Part shown: one piece after another, positions 1 through 5,980 of the stretch | Layout: each line of letters starts with the position of its first letter | Position numbering within the stretch: position 1 is the stretch's first letter | Source of the DNA: an uncultured Lachnospiraceae bacterium | GTDB taxonomy: Bacteria > Bacillota > Clostridia > Lachnospirales > Lachnospiraceae | Assembly (NCBI GenBank): GCA_934359535.1 | Contig: CAKRLN010000141.1 | Span: 1 to 5,980 of the forward strand | Direction of reading: 5' to 3' | Length of the DNA: 5,980 bases | Program-made: the position numbers and the translations under genes | The notes under the pieces: model-generated | Database searches by the model: none | What the model saw: only the letters and a program-made list of their open reading frames with translations | What the model was told of the DNA's origin: nothing

Positions 1-325
1 CTGCAAGTCCTGTCATGTTCTCAATTGCACTCTTTACACGATCCTGCACCTTACCGGAAACCTCCGGAATACTGTAGCCATATGCAATATTGATTGCAAC
101 GTCAACCTTTACCTCTCCTTCAAATACTTCTACAAAAATACCCTTGGAGAGATTCTTCATTCCAAGCTTGCTTACGATCTCATTGGTAATGTTACCTGCC
201 ATGGAACTTACACCTTCTACTTCTGTTGCTGCAAGTCCTGCGATAATTGCCACTACTTCGTCTGCAATTTTTACTTCGCCTAAATGATCTTCTTTTATCT
301 TAAAAGTCTTTCTGCTATCAGCCAT
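1..325 (-). CDS. Asp23/Gls24 family envelope stress response protein (3' end cut off by the window)
   Basis: I translated this by hand from the ATG at 325-323; 108 codons stay open to the window edge, so the C-terminus is missing. The product begins MADSRKTFKIKEDH and shows both conserved Asp23/Gls24 blocks. The first is around residues 20-43 (IADEVVAIIAGLAATEVEGV). The second is around residues 73-107, with the YGYSIPEVSGKVQ run followed by a helix ending in MTGLA. Family members are small soluble proteins; some (S. aureus Asp23) sit under the membrane through a partner and respond to envelope stress. In Clostridia, paralogues often lie next to nusB or fatty-acid genes, but the downstream side is not visible here. 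The start is firm: AGGAGG at 338-333 lies 7 bases upstream, and a good promoter precedes it. Which paralogue this is cannot be decided. Confidence 0.93.
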   Translation of the reverse strand, partial: MADSRKTFKIKEDHLGEVKIADEVVAIIAGLAATEVEGVSSMAGNITNEIVSKLGMKNLSKGIFVEVFEGEVKVDVAINIAYGYSIPEVSGKVQDRVKSAIENMTGLA

Positions 326-386
326 GTGTATGCCTCCTCGGTAATCTTCCTGATTTTGTAAACCTTATCCCGCTTACTATTATCCC

Positions 387-415
387 ATTATAACAGACTC
401 TCATGCATTTGGAAA
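387..415 (-). promoter_or_regulatory. Sigma-A-type extended -10 promoter of the Asp23/Gls24 gene
   Basis: Read on the minus strand, TGTTATAAT (395-387) is a consensus -10 with the TG extension. TTTCCA (415-410) matches 4 of 6 bases of the -35 consensus at the ideal 17-base spacing. The predicted start is an A near 380, giving a leader of about 55 bases before the ATG at 325. The leader holds the AGGAGG site but no obvious hairpin. This is a sequence match, not a mapped start. Confidence 0.75.
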
Positions 416-420
416 CATTA

Positions 421-444
421 TTTTATAATTTTCAAAATATAAAA
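421..444. repeat. 24-bp AT-rich palindrome between the GNAT gene and the Asp23 promoter
   Basis: TTTTATAA, four T/C bases and their near-exact complement form an inverted repeat in which 10 of 12 base pairs match (mismatches at the eighth and central pairs). It begins 3 bases past the stop codon of the 447-893 gene and ends 5 bases upstream of the -35 hexamer of the Asp23 promoter. It could act as an UP-like AT-rich element, a weak bidirectional 3'-end structure, or a binding site. It has no GC in the stem, so it is not a standard intrinsic terminator. Confidence 0.45.
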
Positions 445-446
445 CC

Positions 447-893
447 CTATCGTTTCAGTTCCACAATATATTCCGTCGTGCCTTCCTCAAATTTTTTCTG
501 ACCTGTCAGCATAAAACCATGCCGGTTATAAAAGGATATTGCCCTTGTATTCTTTTCGAGTGCCCACAAATGATCTGCCCCAGACTTCTCTATTGCAAAC
601 CGGATCAGCCGATCGCCAATTCTATTTCCCTGAAAACAGGTATCTACATACAGCTTGCAGATTTCGGTTTCCTTTATCTCTATAAAACCTTTTACAACAC
701 CATCATCAAAAACATAAAGCCTGTCCAGTACCTCTTCCTTTTGAAAATACTGATCAATCACCGATACCACCTGCAGTTCCCTGAAAGAAAAATCTTCATC
801 CTGAAAGATTGGGAAATAGTTGATCCGGTTATTAAATACATAAATTTCCGCAATCCTTGATAAATCATTTCGTGTGGCTTTTCGAATGTTCAT
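447..893 (-). CDS. GNAT family N-acetyltransferase (148 aa)
   Basis: A single-domain GNAT protein of ordinary length, expected to move an acetyl group from acetyl-CoA to an amine; the acceptor cannot be predicted. The N-terminus (MNIRKATRNDLSRIAEIY) is the usual first strand and helix. The acetyl-CoA loop is F87-Q-G-N-R-I-G93, where Arg91 replaces a glycine of the usual Q/R-x-x-G-x-G/A pattern. The C-terminal motif is E113-K-N-T-R-A-I-S-F-Y-N-R-H-G-F127, with Asn115, Tyr122 and Gly126-Phe127 in the places that normally contact CoA and close the fold. The start is supported by AAGGAG at 904-899, 5 bases upstream. It follows another GNAT gene at a 64-base distance and could be co-transcribed with it. 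The two proteins are not close duplicates. Activity is likely but unproven given the altered loop. Confidence 0.9.
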   Translation of the reverse strand: MNIRKATRNDLSRIAEIYVFNNRINYFPIFQDEDFSFRELQVVSVIDQYFQKEEVLDRLYVFDDGVVKGFIEIKETEICKLYVDTCFQGNRIGDRLIRFAIEKSGADHLWALEKNTRAISFYNRHGFMLTGQKKFEEGTTEYIVELKR

Positions 894-957
894 TTTTGCT
901 CCTTCCTGATCTTTTCCTTATTCATGACCATCTTCCCATCCTGTCTGGCTGATCTTT

Positions 958-1506
958 TTAAAGCTTTTTCATCATCCAGTCCGCAGAAACATATGTACCA
1001 TCTGCATATTTCATGTTATCCGGAAATGTACCATATTTCTGAAATCCCAGCTTTTTATACAGTGTGATCGCATTTTTATTATCAGAGATCACCTCAAGCT
1101 CAGCCTGCTCGAATCCCATTTTCTTTGCAGCCCCCAGCGCTGCTTCAAGCATCATTCTTCCAATCCCCTGTCCGCAGAAATCCTGATACAGCGCGATTGC
1201 CACCTCGCATCGGTGCGCATACCTCTGATAACTGCCAACCGGATTAATGGAGCAGTTTCCAATATGCTTTCCATGCAGCGTTGCAACTAACATCAGGGAG
1301 TTTTCAGAGGCTTCACAATGACGAATAAATTCCTCTTCCTGTTCACTGGTAAGAGTAACTTCCTCCGGTTCGCGGATCAAATATGGCGTTTCTGCTGTTG
1401 TAACCTTCAAATACCGGATTAGGTCTCTGGCATCACTGGCTGCTGCACTGCGTAAAAGAATCGTCCGGTTTAATCTGTCCTTCTTTTCAACTGGTTCAAA
1501 TTTCAT
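958..1506 (-). CDS. GNAT family N-acetyltransferase (182 aa)
   Basis: A second acetyl-CoA-dependent N-acetyltransferase, longer than its neighbour and with a fully canonical CoA loop: Q108-D-F-C-G-Q-G-I-G116. The strand before it (residues 100-107, CEVAIALY) carries the usual V4 pattern. Asn145, Ala146 and Tyr150 in the D-N-K-N-A-I-T-L-Y run, followed by K-L-G-F155, form the C-terminal CoA motif. The ending (K-Y-A-D-G-T-Y, then hydrophobic M-M-K-K-L) is the style seen in RimJ/RimL-like and amine-acetylating GNATs, so a small amine or protein N-terminus are both possible acceptors. The start is supported by AGAGGGAG at 1523-1516, 9 bases upstream, and the first strand (RTILLRSAAASDA) begins soon after it. 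It lies 40 bases after the AAA/nuclease gene with no clear terminator between, so shared transcription is possible. The substrate is unknown. Confidence 0.92.
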   Translation of the reverse strand: MKFEPVEKKDRLNRTILLRSAAASDARDLIRYLKVTTAETPYLIREPEEVTLTSEQEEEFIRHCEASENSLMLVATLHGKHIGNCSINPVGSYQRYAHRCEVAIALYQDFCGQGIGRMMLEAALGAAKKMGFEQAELEVISDNKNAITLYKKLGFQKYGTFPDNMKYADGTYVSADWMMKKL

Positions 1507-1546
1507 CTTCTTTTTCTCCCTCTATTCGTAACTGTTTTACTGCATT

Positions 1547-3253
1547 TCATTCCTCCCCAATCCATACCTTTTTGCCCTGGAATGCAAATCCATAATGCCG
1601 GATCTGTTCTTTTTCAAATCCAAGCGCAATCAGCTCTGCATCATAATTTTTCTCCCTGATCTGGGCAAGCGCAGCCTGCACAGTTTCTTCAGGATCGGTC
1701 TCCCTGCTGCTTTGCACTTTAAATTCCATGATCACCGCCGGCAAGGTTTTATCTGCCCTCTCCTTTGGAATCATCATAATGTCATAACGACCAAATCCAC
1801 TTTCGCGGTTTGATCTCAACTCATAAGCATCTGCCTGATCTGCCATAAGCCCAAGTACAAATCCATGATAAAACCGCTCCGGCTCTGTATCGTTCCCAGA
1901 TCTGCTTCCAACATCAAAATAACTGAATGTCGCCATGGAAACCTTATTCATATAATAATTCATGGCTTCCACATCCCCCTGGATCATCGCTTTTACAAAT
2001 CCGTTATAATTGGATAAAGAACGCTCAAACCACCCTTTAAACATACCAGAAAACATCCGAACAGTTTCAAGATTGGTAATGGACAGAGTATACCACGGCT
2101 CCCGGGTAATCCCTTTGAATTCCACCTGATCCGCTTTCAGATAACCTCCCGCCAGAAGCAGACTCCATACTGCATTTTCATTCTGTTCGAGCTGATCAAA
2201 AACAATCTGTTCATCCAGATTTACCGTAATTGTTTTCCCAGCCAGAAGCGTTTCCATCATCGTTTTCATCTCACCGGAAGCACTTTGGAGTAACTGATTG
2301 ATCAGACGGTTCGAGCTGGTGTCCGCCCAATACGGACGTAATTGCTTTTTATCCAGATAATTGGTGATCGACCATGGATTATAAATGTCCCGGCTTGATC
2401 CAAAAGTAAAGCCATCATACCATCTTTTTACCTCATCTTTTTTATCTGCAATCTGAAATTCCTTAAGTGCGTCAAACACCTCTGCCTCTGTAAAACCAAA
2501 ACAGTCCACATACTGATCGGATGTTGTCGTAACAACATTCAGATTGTTCAGATCAGAAAACATTGATTCCTTAGAAACCCTTGTAATACCTGTCATAATT
2601 GCCCGTTCCAGACAGACATTTGTCTTAAATGCCGCGTTAAAAAGATTCCGTAAAAAGGAGGTCAGTTCTTCCCAATATCCATTCACATAGGCTTCCTGCA
2701 TCGGAGTATCATATTCATCCAGCAATACAATTACTTTTTTTCCATACACATGCTCTAAATATCTGCATAAATTGTTCAGGCTGTCACATGCCGTAACATC
2801 ATCCATTGCAGACATTTCCGTAAGTATCTTCTGGTATGCTGATTTTTCCGATACGCTGAGTTTTTCCATTTCAAGCAGATATTCATAATCCTGATACAAA
2901 CTTACAATCCTTGATTTCACCTGCTTTTTTGCATCTGCTGCATTATCTGCCTTTACCGATGCAAAGCTTAAAAATAAAACGGGATATGCTCCCTGAAGCT
3001 TTCTGTATTCGGGATACTGCCAGATCAAAAGATCAGAAAACAAATCCTTCCGGTTTGCATATTGATTGGAAAAAAAGCAGTTCAACATGCTCATATTGAG
3101 TGTTTTTCCAAAACGTCTCGGTCTTGTAATCAGGGTAACATCATCCCGGCTGTCCCACCACTGTCTGATAAAATCCGTTTTATCAATATAAAAGCACTGA
3201 CTTTCTCTCAATGCTGCAAAATCCTGCTTTCCTATTCCAATCTGTTTTTGCAT
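1547..3253 (-). CDS. AAA-ATPase-like protein with C-terminal PD-(D/E)XK nuclease-like domain (568 aa)
   Basis: The N-terminal two-thirds fits the AAA-ATPase_like family (Pfam PF09820 style) and the C-terminus fits the associated PD-(D/E)XK domain (PF08011 style). Visible motifs: the entry segment IGKQDF...FYIDKTDFI (residues 7-29); a P-loop T43-R-P-R-R-F-G-K-T51, in which Arg stands where classical Walker A has its first Gly, as is normal in this family; Walker B V174-I-V-L-L-D-E-Y-D182; the sensor-like T-G-I-T-R225; R277-W-Y-D-G-F282; and Y291-N-P-W-S295. The nuclease-like core keeps Glu484, Asp491 (G-R-Y-D) and Glu510-Phe-Lys512, so it looks intact. Length is normal for the family. The start has AGGTGA at 3263-3258, 4 bases upstream. 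These genes are often present in several copies in gut Clostridia and Bacteroidetes; their role is not established, and defence or mobile-element links are speculation. It may be cargo between unrelated genes. Confidence 0.93.
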   Translation of the reverse strand: MQKQIGIGKQDFAALRESQCFYIDKTDFIRQWWDSRDDVTLITRPRRFGKTLNMSMLNCFFSNQYANRKDLFSDLLIWQYPEYRKLQGAYPVLFLSFASVKADNAADAKKQVKSRIVSLYQDYEYLLEMEKLSVSEKSAYQKILTEMSAMDDVTACDSLNNLCRYLEHVYGKKVIVLLDEYDTPMQEAYVNGYWEELTSFLRNLFNAAFKTNVCLERAIMTGITRVSKESMFSDLNNLNVVTTTSDQYVDCFGFTEAEVFDALKEFQIADKKDEVKRWYDGFTFGSSRDIYNPWSITNYLDKKQLRPYWADTSSNRLINQLLQSASGEMKTMMETLLAGKTITVNLDEQIVFDQLEQNENAVWSLLLAGGYLKADQVEFKGITREPWYTLSITNLETVRMFSGMFKGWFERSLSNYNGFVKAMIQGDVEAMNYYMNKVSMATFSYFDVGSRSGNDTEPERFYHGFVLGLMADQADAYELRSNRESGFGRYDIMMIPKERADKTLPAVIMEFKVQSSRETDPEETVQAALAQIREKNYDAELIALGFEKEQIRHYGFAFQGKKVWIGEE

Positions 3254-3308
3254 ATTCTCACCTGCTTTCTGCTTCTTTTCCTATAAATGACAGATTCCTG
3301 TATCGACA

Positions 3309-3839
3309 TCAGCAGCACTTAAGCCCCGCCTGTCTGCATGCATCATAGAAAAGAAACAGCTCTGTCTCTTCAAAATCCAGATGCTTTTCATATTCCTGCT
3401 GTGTCGTTTCAAATTCCAGATTACTTCTGCCATGGCATTTTATTTTCATCCGGTAACAGCCCTTTTTGTCATGTGTCCGGTCAATAACCATGATTTTCGA
3501 TACTTCACTGACCGTATCGTATGGTATCTGATATTCTTTTCCTTTTATAAAAAGCCTCACTGAATCCTGTAAAAACGTAATGTCCAGCTGCATCCTTCCG
3601 TGCGTGCGCTTTTCCCTTATCCAATAATAAATACAGGTCACAAAAACAGAAGTTGCAAACGCAGCCTCCGGCATGTATGCTTCAAGCTTTTGATTCTGAA
3701 TGACTCCGGTATGTCCAAGCAGACTGTATACGAAAAACTGTAGAAAAAAACAGCCCATAAACAGAATGACCGCATGAAGTCCCCAGCGCTTCGTCCGAAA
3801 AACACTGTCATTTACTGTGATCTGATACTCTCTTTTCAT
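3309..3839 (-). CDS. Small two-TM membrane protein with possible YcxB/PH-like cytoplasmic domain (176 aa)
   Basis: I do not recognise a named gene. The layout is a short N-terminal strand (MKREYQITVND), two membrane segments at about residues 20-41 and 57-74, then a soluble domain from about 84 to 176. The segment D86-I-T-F-L-Q-D-S-V-R-L-F-I-K-G-K-E-Y-Q-I-P-Y-D-T-V-S-E-V continues the strand pattern seen in YcxB-like and bacterial PH domains. That assignment comes from the architecture (short strand, TM hairpin, beta-rich domain) and is moderate at best. The protein is fairly cysteine-rich and ends in Lys-Cys-Cys. Its ATG (3839-3837) overlaps the TGA of the MFS gene in an ATGA junction, with AGGA about 6 bases upstream inside the transporter gene, so translation is probably coupled. 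It may modify, sense or assemble with the transporter, but this is inference from position only. Confidence 0.82.
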   Translation of the reverse strand: MKREYQITVNDSVFRTKRWGLHAVILFMGCFFLQFFVYSLLGHTGVIQNQKLEAYMPEAAFATSVFVTCIYYWIREKRTHGRMQLDITFLQDSVRLFIKGKEYQIPYDTVSEVSKIMVIDRTHDKKGCYRMKIKCHGRSNLEFETTQQEYEKHLDFEETELFLFYDACRQAGLKCC

Positions 3840-5026
3840 CCCTCTTCCTGCAATTCCTTTCTTTTTAAGAGCAAAATTCCAGCCAGTAAAAGCACCGGAA
3901 AAATCACACCCGCCAGAATGCCTTTTTTCAGGTTATCCGATGCCAGACCAGACACAAAGCCAACGAGTGTCGGGCCTCCGGAGCAGCCGACATCCCCGGC
4001 TAATGCAAGCAGGGCGAATAAGGACGTTCCGCCATTTTTCAGTGCCGCGGATGCCTTGCTGAAGCTTCCCGGCCACATGATTCCTACTGAGAAACCGCAG
4101 ATGGCACAGCCAATCAACGACAGAACCGGCGATGGTGCAAGCGATATGCAAAGATACGACACCATACAAAGAATGCTGCTTCCGATCATAAATTTATCCA
4201 GATTGATCCGGTCACCGAATTTTCCATAGATTGCTCTCGCACTTCCCATCAGAACCGCAAAGGACATCGGACCTGCAAGATCTCCAACTGTCTTACTGAC
4301 GCCAAGTCCCTGCTCCGCAAATGTCGATGCCCACTGGCTGACACCCTGTTCGCTTGCGCCTGCACAAAGCATCATTAACATCAGAATCCAGAAAATCTTA
4401 TTCTGACACAGTTCCTTTATTGTCATTCCAGTCTCGCCCTCTTCAATCAGCGCCGCGATTGGTACCTTCGTAAACACGATACCATTTACAACCGGAATAA
4501 CCGCCCAGATCAGTGCCAGAAGCTTCCAGTCCGTAATCCCAAACAGCTTAAAAAACAGCGTGGAACATAAAACAACTGCCACATGTCCCCAGCAGTAAAA
4601 GGAATGTAACAGGCTCATTGCCTTTTCCTTATTGTCACTCGGACAACTTTCAACGATCGGGCTGATCAAAACCTCGATCAGACCGCCGCCTATCGCATAG
4701 ATCACAACGGAAAGAAAGATCCCGGCAAACGCATTGGAAAATAACTCCGGCAGAATGACCAGACCAATCAGACCTGCGGCGGAGCATATATGTGCCAGAA
4801 CAATTGCGATACGATACCCTATTTTGTCTACAAATTTCGCCGACAACAGATCAATCAGAAGCTGGATACCAAAATTAAAGGTAATTAACATTGTGATCTG
4901 GTTTAATGGAATCTGATATGTTTTTTCAAAGGTCAAAAAAAGCAGCGGCACAAAATTATTGACAATCGCCTGTACGATATAGCCGGCAAAACAGGCATAC
5001 ATCGTTTTCTGGTACTGATCCTTCAT
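3836..5026 (-). CDS. MFS transporter, FHS/fucose-permease-like (396 aa)
   Basis: A 12-TM secondary transporter of typical MFS length. The loop after TM2 has the D67-K-I-G-Y-R motif, and the matching loop in the second half has Y267-G-K-F-G-D-R-I274, both marks of the MFS fold. A sequence block after TM4 (E118 in G-G-G-L-I-E, then S122-P-I-V-E-S and the K133-x-x-x-M-S-L-L-H-S-F-Y-C-W-G-H148 stretch) and the TM7 segment A224-S-E-Q-G-V-S-Q-W232 resemble FHS-family sugar/proton symporters such as L-fucose permease. A sugar or other polar substrate is therefore likely, but is not specified by the sequence. No sugar kinase, isomerase or regulator gene lies nearby to name it. The start is supported by GGAGG at 5040-5036, 9 bases upstream, and by a promoter about 30 bases upstream. 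It overlaps the following two-TM gene by 4 bases. Confidence 0.9.
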   Translation of the reverse strand: MKDQYQKTMYACFAGYIVQAIVNNFVPLLFLTFEKTYQIPLNQITMLITFNFGIQLLIDLLSAKFVDKIGYRIAIVLAHICSAAGLIGLVILPELFSNAFAGIFLSVVIYAIGGGLIEVLISPIVESCPSDNKEKAMSLLHSFYCWGHVAVVLCSTLFFKLFGITDWKLLALIWAVIPVVNGIVFTKVPIAALIEEGETGMTIKELCQNKIFWILMLMMLCAGASEQGVSQWASTFAEQGLGVSKTVGDLAGPMSFAVLMGSARAIYGKFGDRINLDKFMIGSSILCMVSYLCISLAPSPVLSLIGCAICGFSVGIMWPGSFSKASAALKNGGTSLFALLALAGDVGCSGGPTLVGFVSGLASDNLKKGILAGVIFPVLLLAGILLLKRKELQEEG

Positions 5027-5058
5027 CTGGAATATCCTCCGGTATTTTCATTGTGATT

Positions 5059-5067
5059 ATCATAACA
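5059..5067 (-). promoter_or_regulatory. Extended -10 promoter of the MFS transporter unit
   Basis: On the minus strand TGTTATGAT (5067-5059) is a 5-of-6 -10 hexamer with the TG extension. No good -35 is present: the hexamer at 17-base spacing (5087-5082) reads TGTTTT. The predicted start is an A near 5052, giving a leader of about 26 bases before the ATG at 5026. A promoter depending on an extended -10 with a weak -35 often needs an activator or is tightly repressible. This is a sequence match only. Confidence 0.55.
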
Positions 5068-5071
5068 CATT

Positions 5072-5088
5072 CTGTTTTATAAAAACAG
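5072..5088. promoter_or_regulatory. Operator-like inverted repeat overlapping the MFS promoter spacer and -35
   Basis: CTGTTTT-ATA-AAAACAG is a perfect 7-bp inverted repeat with a 3-base centre. It sits exactly between the -10 and -35 positions of the predicted MFS promoter, where a repressor would block polymerase. There is no run of T after it on the minus strand and the stem is AT-rich, so a terminator for the upstream ABC gene is less likely. The cognate regulator is not in the window. Confidence 0.45.
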
Positions 5089-5113
5089 CTTTATGTATTT
5101 CACCTATTACAAT

Positions 5114-5980
5114 TTACACCCCATCATGCAGGATTGCCGGATAAATGACAAACAGTGTGCCTCCAAGAATTAGGTTAAACAAAATCTCAAGGAAAAGTCC
5201 CGCGGACAGATTCCAGACAACTGCCCCGACTGCGATGATTACAACGATAATTCCGATCATTGCAAACTTGCACACGAGCTGGAGCATGCTTTTTACCATA
5301 TCAAGGGCGGCTGACGGGAAGATGACCTCAAGCATCATGCCGACCGTAGAGAGCATAAAATCCATCGTAACGATCATCCCATACCACAAAACGAAATCAA
5401 GCGGCTTCTCTGGCATAAAAATAACACCAAGGACAAAAGCCGGAAGCAGATCAAGGGCACAGCTTACCGAACCTGCTGCCATCGCAGAAAATACCTTGCA
5501 GTATGCATTATCCGGCACTAAAAACAGCCAGTTCATTGCGGTTTCCGCTGCAATCGGGTTGCCGTAATTCCGGAAAAATACACCTCCTGCAAGAAGACCT
5601 GCAAGCAGTGGAAAAAGTGGTTCCCCGACCAGCTTCACGCTAAACAGCGCAACTGCGGCTACAACCCCAAGATAAATCAGCATAGTATTTGTAAGCACAC
5701 CGAATCTGGCAAAACGCTTTCTATTATACATTTCCTTCCAGAAGAAAATGGTTCCACCCCATCCCTTCATTGCTTCATTTCGCCTGATACGGTCCGAGCG
5801 CTCCTTGGTTGCCTGCTTTCTTCCTTCCTTTGCCGCAGCTAACATATTTTCCCTCGTAGCCGCACCAGACAAAGCATCCTCGTAGAAATCCGCCTTAATC
5901 TGCCAGATCCCATAGACAAGAACTCCCATAAGCCCAATGAGAAGCCCCATATAGCCCAGACATCCGGACAGATCATTTTC
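5114..5980 (-). CDS. Putative ABC exporter, membrane subunit (5' part cut off by the window)
   Basis: The reading frame is open from the window edge (E-N-D-L-S-G-C-L-G-Y before the ATG at 5950), giving 288 visible residues and a TAA at 5116-5114. The ATG at 5950 lies inside a membrane segment and has no ribosome binding site, so the true start is outside. Hydrophobic segments lie at about residues 11-27, 97-114, 122-136, 163-187, 193-213, 236-255 and 258-280. A basic cytoplasmic loop (about 40-95, rich in Lys/Arg, with F80-W-K-E-M-Y) precedes the second. The N140-Y-G-N-P-I-A-A-E-T run and L153-V-P-D-N-A-Y-C-K-V-F resemble the Firmicutes 'putative ABC exporter' permease family (PF16962 style), usually about 500-600 aa and paired with an ABC ATPase gene. 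That partner would be expected upstream but cannot be seen. Substrate unknown. Confidence 0.8.
   Translation of the reverse strand, partial: ENDLSGCLGYMGLLIGLMGVLVYGIWQIKADFYEDALSGAATRENMLAAAKEGRKQATKERSDRIRRNEAMKGWGGTIFFWKEMYNRKRFARFGVLTNTMLIYLGVVAAVALFSVKLVGEPLFPLLAGLLAGGVFFRNYGNPIAAETAMNWLFLVPDNAYCKVFSAMAAGSVSCALDLLPAFVLGVIFMPEKPLDFVLWYGMIVTMDFMLSTVGMMLEVIFPSAALDMVKSMLQLVCKFAMIGIIVVIIAVGAVVWNLSAGLFLEILFNLILGGTLFVIYPAILHDGV

Noticed and set aside
90..287. Open frame of 65 codons on the plus strand inside the Asp23 gene
   Set aside because: Antisense to the conserved Asp23/Gls24 core; low-complexity Ser/Thr product.
519..860. Open frame of 113 codons on the plus strand opposite the 148-aa GNAT
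   Set aside because: It is fully antisense to a well-supported GNAT gene, has no ribosome binding site pattern I can see and no recognisable domain.
906..958. Ten-base direct repeat CTGATCTTTT at 906-915 and 949-958
   Set aside because: Short and AT-leaning, with no flanking target or phase relation; chance is the simplest reading.
1507..1546. Possible small hairpin GTAA-AACAG-TTAC between the AAA/nuclease gene and the 182-aa GNAT
   Set aside because: Only a 4-bp AT-rich stem with no T-run, too weak to call a terminator.
3774..4229. Open frame of 151 codons on the plus strand across the MFS/two-TM junction
   Set aside because: It is antisense to the MFS transporter C-terminus and two-TM gene start; composition is that of a shadow frame.
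5145..5567. Open frame of 140 codons on the plus strand opposite the ABC exporter
   Set aside because: Shadow of the membrane-protein frame, rich in Thr/Ile/Ser as expected from reversed hydrophobic codons, with no domain signal.
5114..5950. ATG at 5950 as the start of a complete 278-aa ABC exporter
   Set aside because: The frame continues open to the window edge, the ATG sits within a membrane segment and lacks a ribosome binding site.

Overview
The window looks like a chromosomal segment of a low-to-moderate-GC Gram-positive anaerobe of the Clostridia, most likely Lachnospiraceae. That rests on strong AGGAGG-type ribosome binding sites, TGnTATAAT extended -10 promoters, an Asp23/Gls24 protein, a Firmicutes-type 'putative ABC exporter' permease and an AAA-ATPase-like/PD-(D/E)XK protein of a kind common in gut Clostridia. 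The taxonomic call is inference from protein style; no marker gene is complete here.

All seven genes lie on the minus strand, so transcription runs from high to low coordinates. In transcription order: (1) 5980-5114, the C-terminal part of an ABC exporter membrane subunit, whose start is outside the window; (2) an 87-bp gap with an extended -10 promoter overlapped by a perfect 7-bp inverted repeat; (3) 5026-3836, a 12-TM MFS transporter of FHS/fucose-permease style; (4) 3839-3309, a small two-TM protein with a possible YcxB/PH-like domain, overlapping the MFS gene by 4 bases (ATGA); (5) 3253-1547, an AAA-ATPase-like protein with a C-terminal PD-(D/E)XK nuclease-like domain; (6) 1506-958 and (7) 893-447, two different GNAT acetyltransferases; (8) a 121-bp gap with an AT-rich palindrome and a good sigma-A-type promoter; (9) 325-1, the start of an Asp23/Gls24 gene that runs off the window.

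The MFS gene and the two-TM gene are almost certainly one translationally coupled unit. The AAA/nuclease and GNAT genes follow at 55, 40 and 64 bases with no convincing terminator or strong promoter between them, so read-through is possible, but they share no obvious pathway. The Asp23 gene has its own promoter and starts a separate unit. No RNA genes, CRISPR array, insertion sequence or att-like repeat was seen, and no stretch longer than 300 bases lacks a gene. I do not see a clear new multi-gene system. The least explained items are the AAA/PD-(D/E)XK protein, the transporter-coupled two-TM protein, and the operator-like repeat in the MFS promoter.
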